In this document: positions 22,579-35,706 of the stretch, in pieces
Position numbering within the stretch: position 1 is the first letter of the stretch
Layout: every line of letters begins with the position of its first letter
Source of the DNA: Hippasteria phrygiana
Taxonomy: Eukaryota > Echinodermata > Asteroidea > Valvatida > Goniasteridae
Length of the DNA: 64,000 nt
NCBI GenBank assembly: GCA_037893225.1
Contig: JAZGUH010000411.1
Coordinates: forward strand, 372,001-436,000
Reading direction: 5' to 3'
The notes under the pieces: model-generated
Database searches by the model: none
What the model saw: only the letters and a program-made list of their open reading frames with translations
Told to the model about the DNA's origin: nothing
Translations under genes and position numbers: made by a program

Positions 22579-25127
22579 GTCATACCCAAGGGAATTTGAC
22601 AGGCATGGAGCAATAAATAGAAGGTAATATGCACACAGATGTTGGCCGGAAAGAAAATAAACATTGCGAGGTTTGAATTTTCTCCACAAGTTTTAACTCT
22701 AAGAAGCCGCCGATAATTGCAACATGTAGCGCCAGATCTAAGCTATCCATACATGTCAAAATTACTGAATTTGGTTGATATTTCATGCAATTATGAATGA
22801 GTAAAGCAAGTCCATACCCCAGGGAATTTGACATGCATGGAGCAATAAATAGACGGTAACATGTACACAGATGTTGGCCGGAAAGAAAATAAACATTGCG
22901 AGGTTTGAATTTTCTCCACAAGTTTTAACTCTAGGAAGCCGCCGATGATTGCAACATGTAGCGCCAGATCTAAGCTATCCATACATGTCAAAATTACTGA
23001 ATTTGGTTGATATTTCATGCAATTATGAATGAGTAAAGCAAGTCCATACCCCAGGGAATTTGACATGCATGGAGCAATAAATAGACGGTAATATGTACAC
23101 AGATGTTGGCCGGAAAGAAAATAAACATTGCGAGGTTTGAATTTTCTCCACAAGTGTTAACTCTAAGAAGCCGCCGATAATTGCAACATGTAGCGCCAGA
23201 TCTAAGCTATCCATACCTGTCAAAATTACTGTATTTGGTTTATATTTCATGCAATTTTGAATGAGTAAAGCAAGTCATACCCTAGGGAATTTGACATGCA
23301 TGGAGCAATAAATAGACGGTAATATGTACACAGATGTTGGCCGGAAAGAAAATAAACATTGCGAGGTTTGAATTTTCTCCACAAGTTTTAACTCTAGGAA
23401 GCCGCCGATGATTGCAACATGTAGCGCCAGATCTAAGCTATCCATACATGTCAAAATTACTGAATTTGGTTGATATTTCATGCAATTATGAATGAGTAAA
23501 GCAAGTCCATACCCCAGGGAATTTGACATGCATGGAGCAATAAATAGACGGTAATATGTACACAGATGTTGGCCGGAAAGAAAATAAACATTGCGAGGTT
23601 TGAATTTTCTCCACAAGTGTTAACTCTAGGAAGCCGCCGATGATTGCAACATGTAGTGCCAGATCTAAGCTATCCATACATGTCAAAATTACTGAATTTT
23701 GTTGATATTTCATGCAATTATGAATGAGTAAAGCAAGTCCATACCCCAGGGAATTTGACATGCATGGAGCAATAAATAGACGGTAATATGTACACAGATG
23801 TTGGCCGGAAAGAAAATAAACATTGCGAGGTTTGAATTTTCTCCACAAGTGTTAACTCTAAGAAGCCGCCGATAATTGCAACGTGTAGCGCCAGATCTAA
23901 GCTATCCATACATGTCAAAATTACTGTATTTGGTTTATATTTCATGCAATTTTGAATGAGTAAAGCAAGTCATACCCTAGGGAATTTGACAGGCATGGAG
24001 CAATAAATAGAAGGTAATATGCACACAGATGTTGGCCGGAAAGAAAATAAACATTGCGAGGTTTGAATTTTCTCCACAAGTTTTAACTCTAGGAAGCCGC
24101 CGATGATTGCAACATGTAGCGCCAGATCTAAGCTATCCATACATGTCAAAATTACTGAATTTGGTTGATATTTCATGCAATTATGAATGAGTAAAGCAAG
24201 TCCATACCCCAGGGAATTTGACATGCATGGAGCAATAAATAGACGGTAACATGTACACAGATGTTGGCCGGAAAGAAAATAAACATTGCGAGGTTTGAAT
24301 TTTCTCCACAAGTTTTAACTCTAGGAAGCCGCCGATGATTGCAACATGTAGCGCCAGATCTAAGCTATCCATACATGTCAAAATTACTGAATTTGGTTGA
24401 TATTTCATGCAATTATGAATGAGTAAAGCAAGTCCATACCCCAGGGAATTTGACATGCATGGAGCAATAAATAGACGGTAACATGTACACAGATGTTGGC
24501 CGGAAAGAAAATAAACATTGCGAGGTTTGAATTTTCTCCACAAGTGTTAACTCTAGGAAGCCGCCGATGATTGCAACATGTAGCGCCAGATCTAAGCTAT
24601 CCATACATGTCAAAATTACTGAATTTGGTTGATATTTCATGCAATTATGAATGAGTAAAGCAAGTCCATACCCCAGGGAATTTGACATGCATGGAGCAAT
24701 AAATAGACGGTAATATGTACACAGATGTTGGCCGGAAAGAAAATAAACATTGCGAGGTTTGTATTTTCTCCACAAGTGTTAACTCTAGGAAGCCGCCGAT
24801 GATTGCAACATGTAGTGCCAGATCTAAGCTATCCATACATGTCAAAATTACTGAATTTTGTTGATATTTCATGCAATTATGAATGAGTAAAGCAAGTCCA
24901 TACCCCAGGGAATTTGACATGCATGGAGCAATAAATAGACGGTAATATGTACACAGATGTTGGCCGGAAAGAAAATAAACATTGCGAGGTTTGAATTTTC
25001 TCCACAAGTGTTAACTCTAAGAAGCCGCCGATAATTGCAACATGTAGCGCCAGATCTAAGCTATCCATACATGTCAAAATTACTGTATTTGGTTTATATT
25101 TCATGCAATTTTGAATGAGTAAAGCAA
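22579..25127. repeat. 11-monomer unit of the 13-mer family
   Basis: Order: B' A1 A2* Bx A2 A2 B A1 A1 A2 A2. It is a 13-mer that lacks the second A1 and the final B. The A2* marker C is at 23217. Private bases are G at 23883 (acgtgtag) and T at 24762 (gtttgtatttt). Confidence 0.86.
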
Positions 25128-26285
25128 GTCATACCCTAGGGAATTTGACAGGCATGGAGCAATAAATAGAAGGTAATATGCACACAGATGTTGGCCGGAA
25201 AGAAAATAAACATTGCGAGGTTTGAATTTTCTCCACAAGTTTTAACTCTAGGAAGCCGCCGATGATTGCAACATGTAGCGCCAGATCTAAGCTATCCATA
25301 CATGTCAAAATTACTGAATTTGGTTGATATTTCATGCAATTATGAATGAGTAAAGCAAGTCCATACCCCAGGGAATTTGACATGCATGGAGCAATAAATA
25401 GACGGTAACATGTACACAGATGTTGGCCGGAAAGAAAATAAACATTGCGAGGTTTGAATTTTCTCCACAAGTTTTAACTCTAGGAAGCCGCCGATGATTG
25501 CAACATGTAGCGCCAGATCTAAGCTATCCATACATGTCAAAATTACTGAATTTGGTTGATATTTCATGCAATTATGAATGAGTAAAGCAAGTCCATACCC
25601 CAGGGAATTTGACATGCATGGAGCAATAAATAGACGGTAACATGTACACAGATGTTGGCCGGAAAGAAAATAAACATTGCGAGGTTTGAATTTTCTCCAC
25701 AAGTGTTAACTCTAGGAAGCCGCCGATGATTGCAACATGTAGCGCCAGATCTAAGCTATCCATACATGTCAAAATTACTGAATTTTGTTGATATTTCATG
25801 CAATTATGAATGAGTAAAGCAAGTCCATACCCCAGGGAATTTGACATGCATGGAGCAATAAATAGACGGTAATATGTACACAGATGTTGGCCGGAAAGAA
25901 AATAAACATTGCGAGGTTTGAATTTTCTCCACAAGTGTTAACTCTAGGAAGCCGCCGATAATTGCAACATGTAGCGCCAGATCTAAGCTATCCATACATG
26001 TCAAAATTACTGTATTTGGTTTATATTTCATGCAATTTTGAATGAGTAAAGCAAGTCATACCCTAGGGAATTTGACAGGCATGGAGCAATAAATAGAAGG
26101 TAATATGCACACAGATGTTGGCCGGAAAGAAAATAAACATTGCGAGGTTTGAATTTTCTCCACAAGTTTTAACTCTAGGAAGCCGCCGATGATTGCAACA
26201 TGTAGCGCCAGATCTAAGCTATCCATACATGTCAAAATTACTGAATTTGGTTGATATTTCATGCAATTATGAATGAGTAAAGCAA
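25128..26285. repeat. Short-period segment, 5 monomers
   Basis: Order: B A1 A1 A2 B. From 25128 to 26981 the array has a 4-monomer rhythm of 927 bp (B A1 A1 A2, then B A1 A2 A2), without the A2*-Bx pair. It bridges the 13-mer family and the 16-monomer duplication. The second half of the B at 26055 and the following A1 already belong with the next unit. Confidence 0.8.
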
Positions 26286-26981
26286 GTCCATACCCCAGGG
26301 AATTTGACATGCATGGAGCAATAAATAGACGGTAACATGTACACAGATGTTGGCCGGAAAGAAAATAAACATTGCGAGGTTTGAATTTTCTCCACAAGTT
26401 TTAACTCTAGGAAGCCGCCGATGATTGCAACATGTAGCGCCAGATCTAAGCTATCCATACATGTCAAAATTACTGAATTTGGTTGATATTTCATGCAATT
26501 ATGAATGAGTAAAGCAAGTCCATACCCCAGGGAATTTGACATGCATGGAGCAATAAATAGACGGTAATATGTACACAGATGTTGGCCGGAAAGAAAATAA
26601 ACATTGCGAGGTTTGAATTTTCTCCACAAGTTTTAACTCTAGGAAGCCGCCGATGATTGCAACATGTAGCGCCAGATCTAAGCTATCCATACATGTCAAA
26701 ATTACTGAATTTTGTTGATATTTCATGCAATTATGAATGAGTAAAGCAAGTCCATACCCCAGGGAATTTGACATGCATGGAGCAATAAATAGACGGTAAT
26801 ATGTACACAGATGTTGGCCGGAAAGAAAATAAACATGACGAGGTTTGAATTTTCTCCACAAGTGTTAACTCTAAGAAGCCGCCGATAATTGCAACATGTA
26901 GCGCCAGATCTAAGCTATCCATACATGTCAAAATTACTGTATTTGGTTTATATTTCATGCAATTTTGAATGAGTAAAGCAA

Positions 26982-27212
26982 GTCATACCCCAGGGAATTT
27001 GACAGGCTTGGAGCAATAAATAGAAGGTAATATGCACACAGATGTTGGCCAGAAAGAAAATAAACATTGCGAGGTTTGAATTTTCTCCACAAGTTTTAAC
27101 TCTAGGAAGCCGCCGATGATTGCAACATGTAGCGCCAGATCTAAGCTATCCATACATGTCAAAATTACTGAATTTGGTTGATATTTCATGCAATTATGAA
27201 TGAGTAAAGCAA
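26982..27212. repeat. Monomer class B'' (231 bp, ggcttgg head)
   Basis: B'' has the one-base-short border gtcata but with ccccaggg, and gacaggcttgg in place of gacaggcatgg. It is confined to the right part of the window, starting at 26982, 30649, 35707, 40765, 46982, 55053, 58530 and 61311. The copies at 26982 and 30649 share a private change, ggccagaaag for ggccggaaag (A at 27051 and 30718), which ties the two 3667 bp units together. Confidence 0.9.
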
Positions 27213-29298
27213 GTCCATACCCCAGGGAATTTGACATGCATGGAGCAATAAATAGACGGTAACATGTACACAGATGTTGGCCGGAAAGAAAATAAACATT
27301 GCGAGGTTTGAATTTTCTCCACAAGTTTTAACTCTAGGAAGCCGCCGATGATTGCAACATGTAGCGCCAGATCTAAGCTATCCATACATGTCAAAATTAC
27401 TGAATTTGGTTGATATTTCATGCAATTATGAATGAGTAAAGCAAGTCCATACCCCAGGGAATTTGACATGCATGGAGCAATAAATAGACGGTAATATGTA
27501 CACAGATGTTGGCCGGAAAGAAAATAAACATTGCGAGGTTTGAATTTTCTCCACAAGTGTTAACTCTAAGAAGCCGCCGATAATTGCAACATGTAGCGCC
27601 AGATCTAAGCTATCCATACATGTCAAAATTACTGAATTTGGTTTATATTTTATGCAATTTTGAATGAGTAAAGCAAGTCATACCCTAGGGAATTTGACAG
27701 GCATGGAGCAATAAATAGAAGGTAATATGCACACAGATGTTGGCCGGAAAGAAAATAAACATTGCGAGGTTTGAATTTTCTCCACAAGTTTTAACTCTAA
27801 GAAGCCGCCGATAATTGCAACATGTAGCGCCAGATCTAAGCTATCCATACATGTCAAAATTACTGAATTTGGTTTATATTTCATGCAATTATGAATGAGT
27901 AAAGCAAGTCCATACCCCAGGGAATTTGACATGCATGGAGCAATAAATAGACGGTAACATGTACACAGATGTTGGCCGGAAAGAAAATAAACATTGCGAG
28001 GTTTGAATTTTCTCCACAAGTGTTAACTCTAGGAAGCCGCCGATGATTGCAACATGTAGCGCCAGATCTAAGCTATCCATACATGTCAAAATTACTGAAT
28101 TTGGTTGATATTTCATGCAATTATGAATGAGTAAAGCAAGTCCATACCCCAGGGAATTTGACATGCATGGAGCAATAAATAGACGGTAACATGTACACAG
28201 ATGTTGGCCGGAAAGAAAATAAACATTGCGAGGTTTGCATTTTCTCCACAAGTTTTAACTCTAGGAATCCGCCGATGATTGCAACATGTAGCGCCAGATC
28301 TAAGCTATCCATACATGTCAAAATTACTGTATTTGGTTTATATTTCATGCAATTATGAATGAGTAAAGCAAGTCATACCCAAGGGAATTTGACAGGCATG
28401 GAGCAATAAATAGAAGGTAATATGCACACAGATGTTGGCCGGAAAGAAAATAAACATTGCGAGGTTTGAATTTTCTCCACAAGTTTTAACTCTAAGAAGC
28501 CGCCGATAATTGCAACATGTAGCGCCAGATCTAAGCTATCCATACATGTCAAAATTACTGAATTTGGTTGATATTTCATGCAATTATGAATGAGTAAAGC
28601 AAGTCCATACCCCAGGGAATTTGACATGCATGGAGCAATAAATAGACGGTAACATGTACACAGATGTTGGCCGGAAAGAAAATAAACATTGCGAGGTTTG
28701 AATTTTCTCCACAAGTTTTAACTCTAGGAATCCGCCGATGATTGCAACATGTAGCGCCAGATCTAAGCTATCCATACATGTCAAAATTACTGAATTTGGT
28801 TGATATTTCATGCAATTATGAATGAGTAAAGCAAGTCCATACCCCAGGGAATTTGACAGGCATGGAGCAATAAATTAAAGGTAATCTGCACACAGATGGT
28901 GGCCGGGAAGAAAATAAACATTGCGAGGTTTGAATTTTCTCCACAAGTGTTAACTCTAAGAAGCCGCCGATAATTGCAACATGTAGCGCCAGATCTAAGC
29001 TATCCATACATGTCAAAATTACTGTATTTGGTTTATATTTCATGCAATTTTGAATGAGTAAAGCAAGTCCATACCCCAGGGAATTTGACATGCATGGAGC
29101 AATAAATAGACGGTAACATGTACACAGATGTTGGCCGGAAAGAAAATAAACATTGCGAGGTTTGCATTTTCTCCACAAGTTTTAACTCTAGGAATCCGCC
29201 GATGATTGCAACATGTAGCGCCAGATCTAAGCTATCCATACATGTCAAAATTACTGTATTTGGTTTATATTTCATGCAATTATGAATGAGTAAAGCAC

Positions 29299-29488
29299 GT
29301 CATACCCTAGGGAATTTGACAGGCATGGAGCAATAAATAGAAGGTAATATGCACACAGATGTTGACAAGTGTTAACTCTAAGAAGCCGCCGATAATTGCA
29401 ACATGTAGCGCCAGATCTAAGCTATCCATACATGTCAAAATTACTGAATTTGGTTGATATTTCATGCAATTATGAATGAGTAAAGCAA
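29299..29488. repeat. Deleted monomer T4 (190 bp)
   Basis: Same deletion and same C-A1g-T-A1 setting, inside the first 3667 bp unit. The following A1 (29489) reads gatggtgg rather than gatgttgg, as it does after T5 to T8. Confidence 0.95.
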
Positions 29489-29952
29489 GTCCATACCCCA
29501 GGGAATTTGACATGCATGGAGCAATAAATAGACGGTAACATGTACACAGATGGTGGCCGGAAAGAAAATAAACATTGCGAGGTTTGAATTTTCTCCACAA
29601 GTTTTAACTCTAAGAAGCCGCCGATGATTGCAACATGTAGCGCCAGATCTAAGCTATCCATACATGTCAAAATTACTGAATTTGGTTGATATTTCATGCA
29701 ATTATGAATGAGTAAAGCAAGTCCATACCCCAGGGAATTTGACAGGCATGGAGCAATAAATTAAAGGTAATCTGCACACAGATGGTGGCCGGGAAGAAAA
29801 TAAACATTGCGAGGTTTGAATTTTCTCCACAAGTGTTAACTCTAAGAAGCCGCCGATAATTGCAACATGTAGCGCCAGATCTAAGCTATCCATACATGTC
29901 AAAATTACTGAATTTGGTTTATATTTCATGCAATTATGAATGAGTAAAGCAA

Positions 29953-32900
29953 GTCCATACCCCAGGGAATTTGACATGCATGGAGCAATAAATAGACGGT
30001 AACATGTACACAGATGTTGGCCGGAAAGAAAATAAACATTGCGAGGTTTGAATTTTCTCCACAAGTTTTAACTCTAGGAAGCCGCCGATGATTGCAACAT
30101 GTAGCGCCAGATCTAAGCTATCCATACATGTCAAAATTACTGAATTTGGTTGATATTTCATGCAATTATGAATGAGTAAAGCAAGTCCATACCCCAGGGA
30201 ATTTGACATGCATGGAGCAATAAATAGACGGTAATATGTACACAGATGTTGGCCGGAAAGAAAATAAACATTGCGAGGTTTGAATTTTCTCCACAAGTTT
30301 TAACTCTAGGAAGCCGCCGATGATTGCAACATGTAGCGCCAGATCTAAGCTATCCATACATGTCAAAATTACTGAATTTTGTTGATATTTCATGCAATTA
30401 TGAATGAGTAAAGCAAGTCCATACCCCAGGGAATTTGACATGCATGGAGCAATAAATAGACGGTAATATGTACACAGATGTTGGCCGGAAAGAAAATAAA
30501 CATGACGAGGTTTGAATTTTCTCCACAAGTGTTAACTCTAAGAAGCCGCCGATAATTGCAACATGTAGCGCCAGATCTAAGCTATCCATACATGTCAAAA
30601 TTACTGTATTTGGTTTATATTTCATGCAATTTTGAATGAGTAAAGCAAGTCATACCCCAGGGAATTTGACAGGCTTGGAGCAATAAATAGAAGGTAATAT
30701 GCACACAGATGTTGGCCAGAAAGAAAATAAACATTGCGAGGTTTGAATTTTCTCCACAAGTTTTAACTCTAGGAAGCCGCCGATGATTGCAACATGTAGC
30801 GCCAGATCTAAGCTATCCATACATGTCAAAATTACTGAATTTGGTTGATATTTCATGCAATTATGAATGAGTAAAGCAAGTCCATACCCCAGGGAATTTG
30901 ACATGCATGGAGCAATAAATAGACGGTAACATGTACACAGATGTTGGCCGGAAAGAAAATAAACATTGCGAGGTTTGAATTTTCTCCACAAGTTTTAACT
31001 CTAGGAAGCCGCCGATGATTGCAACATGTAGCGCCAGATCTAAGCTATCCATACATGTCAAAATTACTGAATTTGGTTGATATTTCATGCAATTATGAAT
31101 GAGTAAAGCAAGTCCATACCCCAGGGAATTTGACATGCATGGAGCAATAAATAGACGGTAATATGTACACAGATGTTGGCCGGAAAGAAAATAAACATTG
31201 CGAGGTTTGAATTTTCTCCACAAGTGTTAACTCTAAGAAGCCGCCGATAATTGCAACATGTAGCGCCAGATCTAAGCTATCCATACATGTCAAAATTACT
31301 GAATTTGGTTTATATTTTATGCAATTTTGAATGAGTAAAGCAAGTCATACCCTAGGGAATTTGACAGGCATGGAGCAATAAATAGAAGGTAATATGCACA
31401 CAGATGTTGGCCGGAAAGAAAATAAACATTGCGAGGTTTGAATTTTCTCCACAAGTTTTAACTCTAAGAAGCCGCCGATAATTGCAACATGTAGCGCCAG
31501 ATCTAAGCTATCCATACATGTCAAAATTACTGAATTTGGTTTATATTTCATGCAATTATGAATGAGTAAAGCAAGTCCATACCCCAGGGAATTTGACATG
31601 CATGGAGCAATAAATAGACGGTAACATGTACACAGATGTTGGCCGGAAAGAAAATAAACATTGCGAGGTTTGAATTTTCTCCACAAGTGTTAACTCTAGG
31701 AAGCCGCCGATGATTGCAACATGTAGCGCCAGATCTAAGCTATCCATACATGTCAAAATTACTGAATTTGGTTGATATTTCATGCAATTATGAATGAGTA
31801 AAGCAAGTCCATACCCCAGGGAATTTGACATGCATGGAGCAATAAATAGACGGTAACATGTACACAGATGTTGGCCGGAAAGAAAATAAACATTGCGAGG
31901 TTTGCATTTTCTCCACAAGTTTTAACTCTAGGAATCCGCCGATGATTGCAACATGTAGCGCCAGATCTAAGCTATCCATACATGTCAAAATTACTGTATT
32001 TGGTTTATATTTCATGCAATTATGAATGAGTAAAGCAAGTCATACCCAAGGGAATTTGACAGGCATGGAGCAATAAATAGAAGGTAATATGCACACAGAT
32101 GTTGGCCGGAAAGAAAATAAACATTGCGAGGTTTGAATTTTCTCCACAAGTTTTAACTCTAAGAAGCCGCCGATAATTGCAACATGTAGCGCCAGATCTA
32201 AGCTATCCATACATGTCAAAATTACTGAATTTGGTTGATATTTCATGCAATTATGAATGAGTAAAGCAAGTCCATACCCCAGGGAATTTGACATGCATGG
32301 AGCAATAAATAGACGGTAACATGTACACAGATGTTGGCCGGAAAGAAAATAAACATTGCGAGGTTTGAATTTTCTCCACAAGTTTTAACTCTAGGAATCC
32401 GCCGATGATTGCAACATGTAGCGCCAGATCTAAGCTATCCATACATGTCAAAATTACTGAATTTGGTTGATATTTCATGCAATTATGAATGAGTAAAGCA
32501 AGTCCATACCCCAGGGAATTTGACAGGCATGGAGCAATAAATTAAAGGTAATCTGCACACAGATGGTGGCCGGGAAGAAAATAAACATTGCGAGGTTTGA
32601 ATTTTCTCCACAAGTGTTAACTCTAAGAAGCCGCCGATAATTGCAACATGTAGCGCCAGATCTAAGCTATCCATACATGTCAAAATTACTGTATTTGGTT
32701 TATATTTCATGCAATTTTGAATGAGTAAAGCAAGTCCATACCCCAGGGAATTTGACATGCATGGAGCAATAAATAGACGGTAACATGTACACAGATGTTG
32801 GCCGGAAAGAAAATAAACATTGCGAGGTTTGCATTTTCTCCACAAGTTTTAACTCTAGGAATCCGCCGATGATTGCAACATGTAGCGCCAGATCTAAGCT

Positions 32901-33619
32901 ATCCATACATGTCAAAATTACTGTATTTGGTTTATATTTCATGCAATTATGAATGAGTAAAGCACGTCATACCCTAGGGAATTTGACAGGCATGGAGCAA
33001 TAAATAGAAGGTAATATGCACACAGATGTTGACAAGTGTTAACTCTAAGAAGCCGCCGATAATTGCAACATGTAGCGCCAGATCTAAGCTATCCATACAT
33101 GTCAAAATTACTGAATTTGGTTGATATTTCATGCAATTATGAATGAGTAAAGCAAGTCCATACCCCAGGGAATTTGACATGCATGGAGCAATAAATAGAC
33201 GGTAACATGTACACAGATGGTGGCCGGAAAGAAAATAAACATTGCGAGGTTTGAATTTTCTCCACAAGTTTTAACTCTAAGAAGCCGCCGATGATTGCAA
33301 CATGTAGCGCCAGATCTAAGCTATCCATACATGTCAAAATTACTGAATTTGGTTGATATTTCATGCAATTATGAATGAGTAAAGCAAGTCCATACCCCAG
33401 GGAATTTGACAGGCATGGAGCAATAAATTAAAGGTAATCTGCACACAGATGGTGGCCGGGAAGAAAATAAACATTGCGAGGTTTGAATTTTCTCCACAAG
33501 TGTTAACTCTAAGAAGCCGCCGATAATTGCAACATGTAGCGCCAGATCTAAGCTATCCATACATGTCAAAATTACTGAATTTGGTTTATATTTCATGCAA
33601 TTATGAATGAGTAAAGCAA
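29953..33619. repeat. 16-monomer higher-order unit, copy 2 (3667 bp)
   Basis: Same order as copy 1 with every border displaced by exactly 3667 bp; the private markers are at 30504-30505 and 30718. Such close agreement over 16 monomers means a recent tandem duplication. The first A1 is the join: the preceding C ends in ggtttat as at the end of copy 2, while the T at 30067 (gttttaac) matches the start of copy 1, so the exchange lies between about 29921 and 30067. Confidence 0.92.
32966..33155. repeat. Deleted monomer T5 (190 bp)
   Basis: Copy of T4 in the second 3667 bp unit, exactly 3667 bp away. Confidence 0.95.
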
Positions 33620-35706
33620 GTCCATACCCCAGGGAATTTGACATGCATGGAGCAATAAATAGACGGTAACATGTACACAGATGTTGGCCGGAAAGAAAAT
33701 AAACATTGCGAGGTTTGAATTTTCTCCACAAGTGTTAACTCTAGGAAGCCGCCGATGATTGCAACATGTAGCGCCAGATCTAAGCTATCCATACATGTCA
33801 AAATTACTGAATTTGGTTGATATTTCATGCAATTATGAATGAGTAAAGCAAGTCCATACCCCAGGGAATTTGACAGGCATGGAGCAATAAATAGAAGGTA
33901 ATATGCACACAGATGTTGTCCGGAAAGAAAATAAACATTGCGAGGTTTGAATTTTCTCCACAAGTTTTAACTCTAAGAAGCCGCCGATAATTGCAACATG
34001 TAGCGCCAGATCTAAGCTATCCATACATGTCAAAATTACTGAATTTGGTTGATATTTCATGCAATTATGAATGAGTAAAGCAAGTCCATACCCCAGGGAA
34101 TTTGACATGCATGGAGCAATAAATAGACGGTAACATGTACACAGATGTTGGCCGGAAAGAAAATAAACATTGCGAGGTTTGAATTTTCTCCACAAGTTTT
34201 AACTCTAGGAAGCCGCCGATGATTGCAACATGTAGCGCCAGATCTAAGCTATCCATACATGTCAAAATTACTGAATTTGGTTGATATTTCATGCAATTAT
34301 GAATGAGTAAAGCAAGTCCATACCCCAGGGAATTTGACAGGCATGGAGCAATAAATTAAAGGTAATCTGCACACAGATGGTGGCCGGGAAGAAAATAAAC
34401 ATTGCGAGGTGTGAATTTTCTCCACAAGTGTTAACTCTAAGAAGCCGCCGATAATTGCAACATGTAGCGCCAGATCTAAGCTATCCATACATGTCAAAAT
34501 TACTGAATTTTGTTGATATTTCATGCAATTATGAATGAGTAAAGCAAGTCCATACCCCAGGGAATTTGACATGCATGGAGCAATAAATAGACGGTAATAT
34601 GTACACAGATGTTGGCCGGAAAGAAAATAAACATTGCGAGGTTTGAATTTTCTCCACAAGTGTTAACTCTAGGAAGCCGCCGATAATTGCAACATGTAGC
34701 GCCAGATCTAAGCTATCCATACATGTCAAAATTACTGTATTTGGTTTATATTTCATGCAATTTTGAATGAGTAAAGCAAGTCATACCCTAGGGAATTTGA
34801 CAGGCATGGAGCAATAAATAGAAGGTAATATGCACACAGATGTTGGCCGGAAAGAAAATAAACATTGCGAGGTTTGAATTTTCTCCACAAGTTTTAACTC
34901 TAGGAAGCCGCCGATGATTGCAACATGTAGCGCCAGATCTAAGCTATCCATACATGTCAAAATTACTGAATTTGGTTGATATTTCATGCAATTATGAATG
35001 AGTAAAGCAAGTCCATACCCCAGGGAATTTGACATGCATGGAGCAATAAATAGACGGTAACATGTACACAGATGTTGGCCGGAAAGAAAATAAACATTGC
35101 GAGGTTTGAATTTTCTCCACAAGTTTTAACTCTAGGAAGCCGCCGATGATTGCAACATGTAGCGCCAGATCTAAGCTATCCATACATGTCAAAATTACTG
35201 AATTTGGTTGATATTTCATGCAATTATGAATGAGTAAAGCAAGTCCATACCCCAGGGAATTTGACATGCATGGAGCAATAAATAGACGGTAATATGTACA
35301 CAGATGTTGGCCGGAAAGAAAATAAACATTGCGAGGTTTGAATTTTCTCCACAAGTTTTAACTCTAGGAAGCCGCCGATGATTGCAACATGTAGCGCCAG
35401 ATCTAAGCTATCCATACATGTCAAAATTACTGAATTTTGTTGATATTTCATGCAATTATGAATGAGTAAAGCAAGTCCATACCCCAGGGAATTTGACATG
35501 CATGGAGCAATAAATAGACGGTAATATGTACACAGATGTTGGCCGGAAAGAAAATAAACATTACGAGGTTTGAATTTTCTCCACAAGTGTTAACTCTAAG
35601 AAGCCGCCGATAATTGCAACATGTAGCGCCAGATCTAAGCTATCCATACATGTCAAAATTACTGTATTTGGTTTATATTTCATGCAATTTTGAATGAGTA
35701 AAGCAA
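33620..35706. repeat. Lead-in segment of the long HOR family, 9 monomers
   Basis: Order: A1 E A1 C A2 B A1 A2 A2. It returns at 44895-46981 (offset 11275) and, from the E onwards, at 53198 and 56675. The last A2 (35475) carries attacgagg (A at 35563), shared with 46838, 54909 and 58386 and seen nowhere else. Confidence 0.85.
33852..34083. repeat. Monomer class E (gttgtccgg)
   Basis: E has the 232 bp border of A1 (gtccataccccaggg) with a B-like head (gacagg, agaaggtaatatgcacac) and the private change gatgttgtccggaaag. It occurs at 33852, 40069, 45127, 53198 and 56675, always in the order A1-E-A1-C, and only right of 33.8 kb. Confidence 0.88.

Larger units (their letters stand above)
26286..29952. 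repeat. 16-monomer higher-order unit, copy 1 (3667 bp)
   Basis: Order: A1 A2 A2 B'' A1 A2 B A1 A1g B' A1 C A1g T A1 C. Private markers shared only with copy 2 are catgacgagg (GA at 26837-26838) and ggccagaaag (A at 27051). The C monomers return here after 13 kb without any. Confidence 0.92.
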
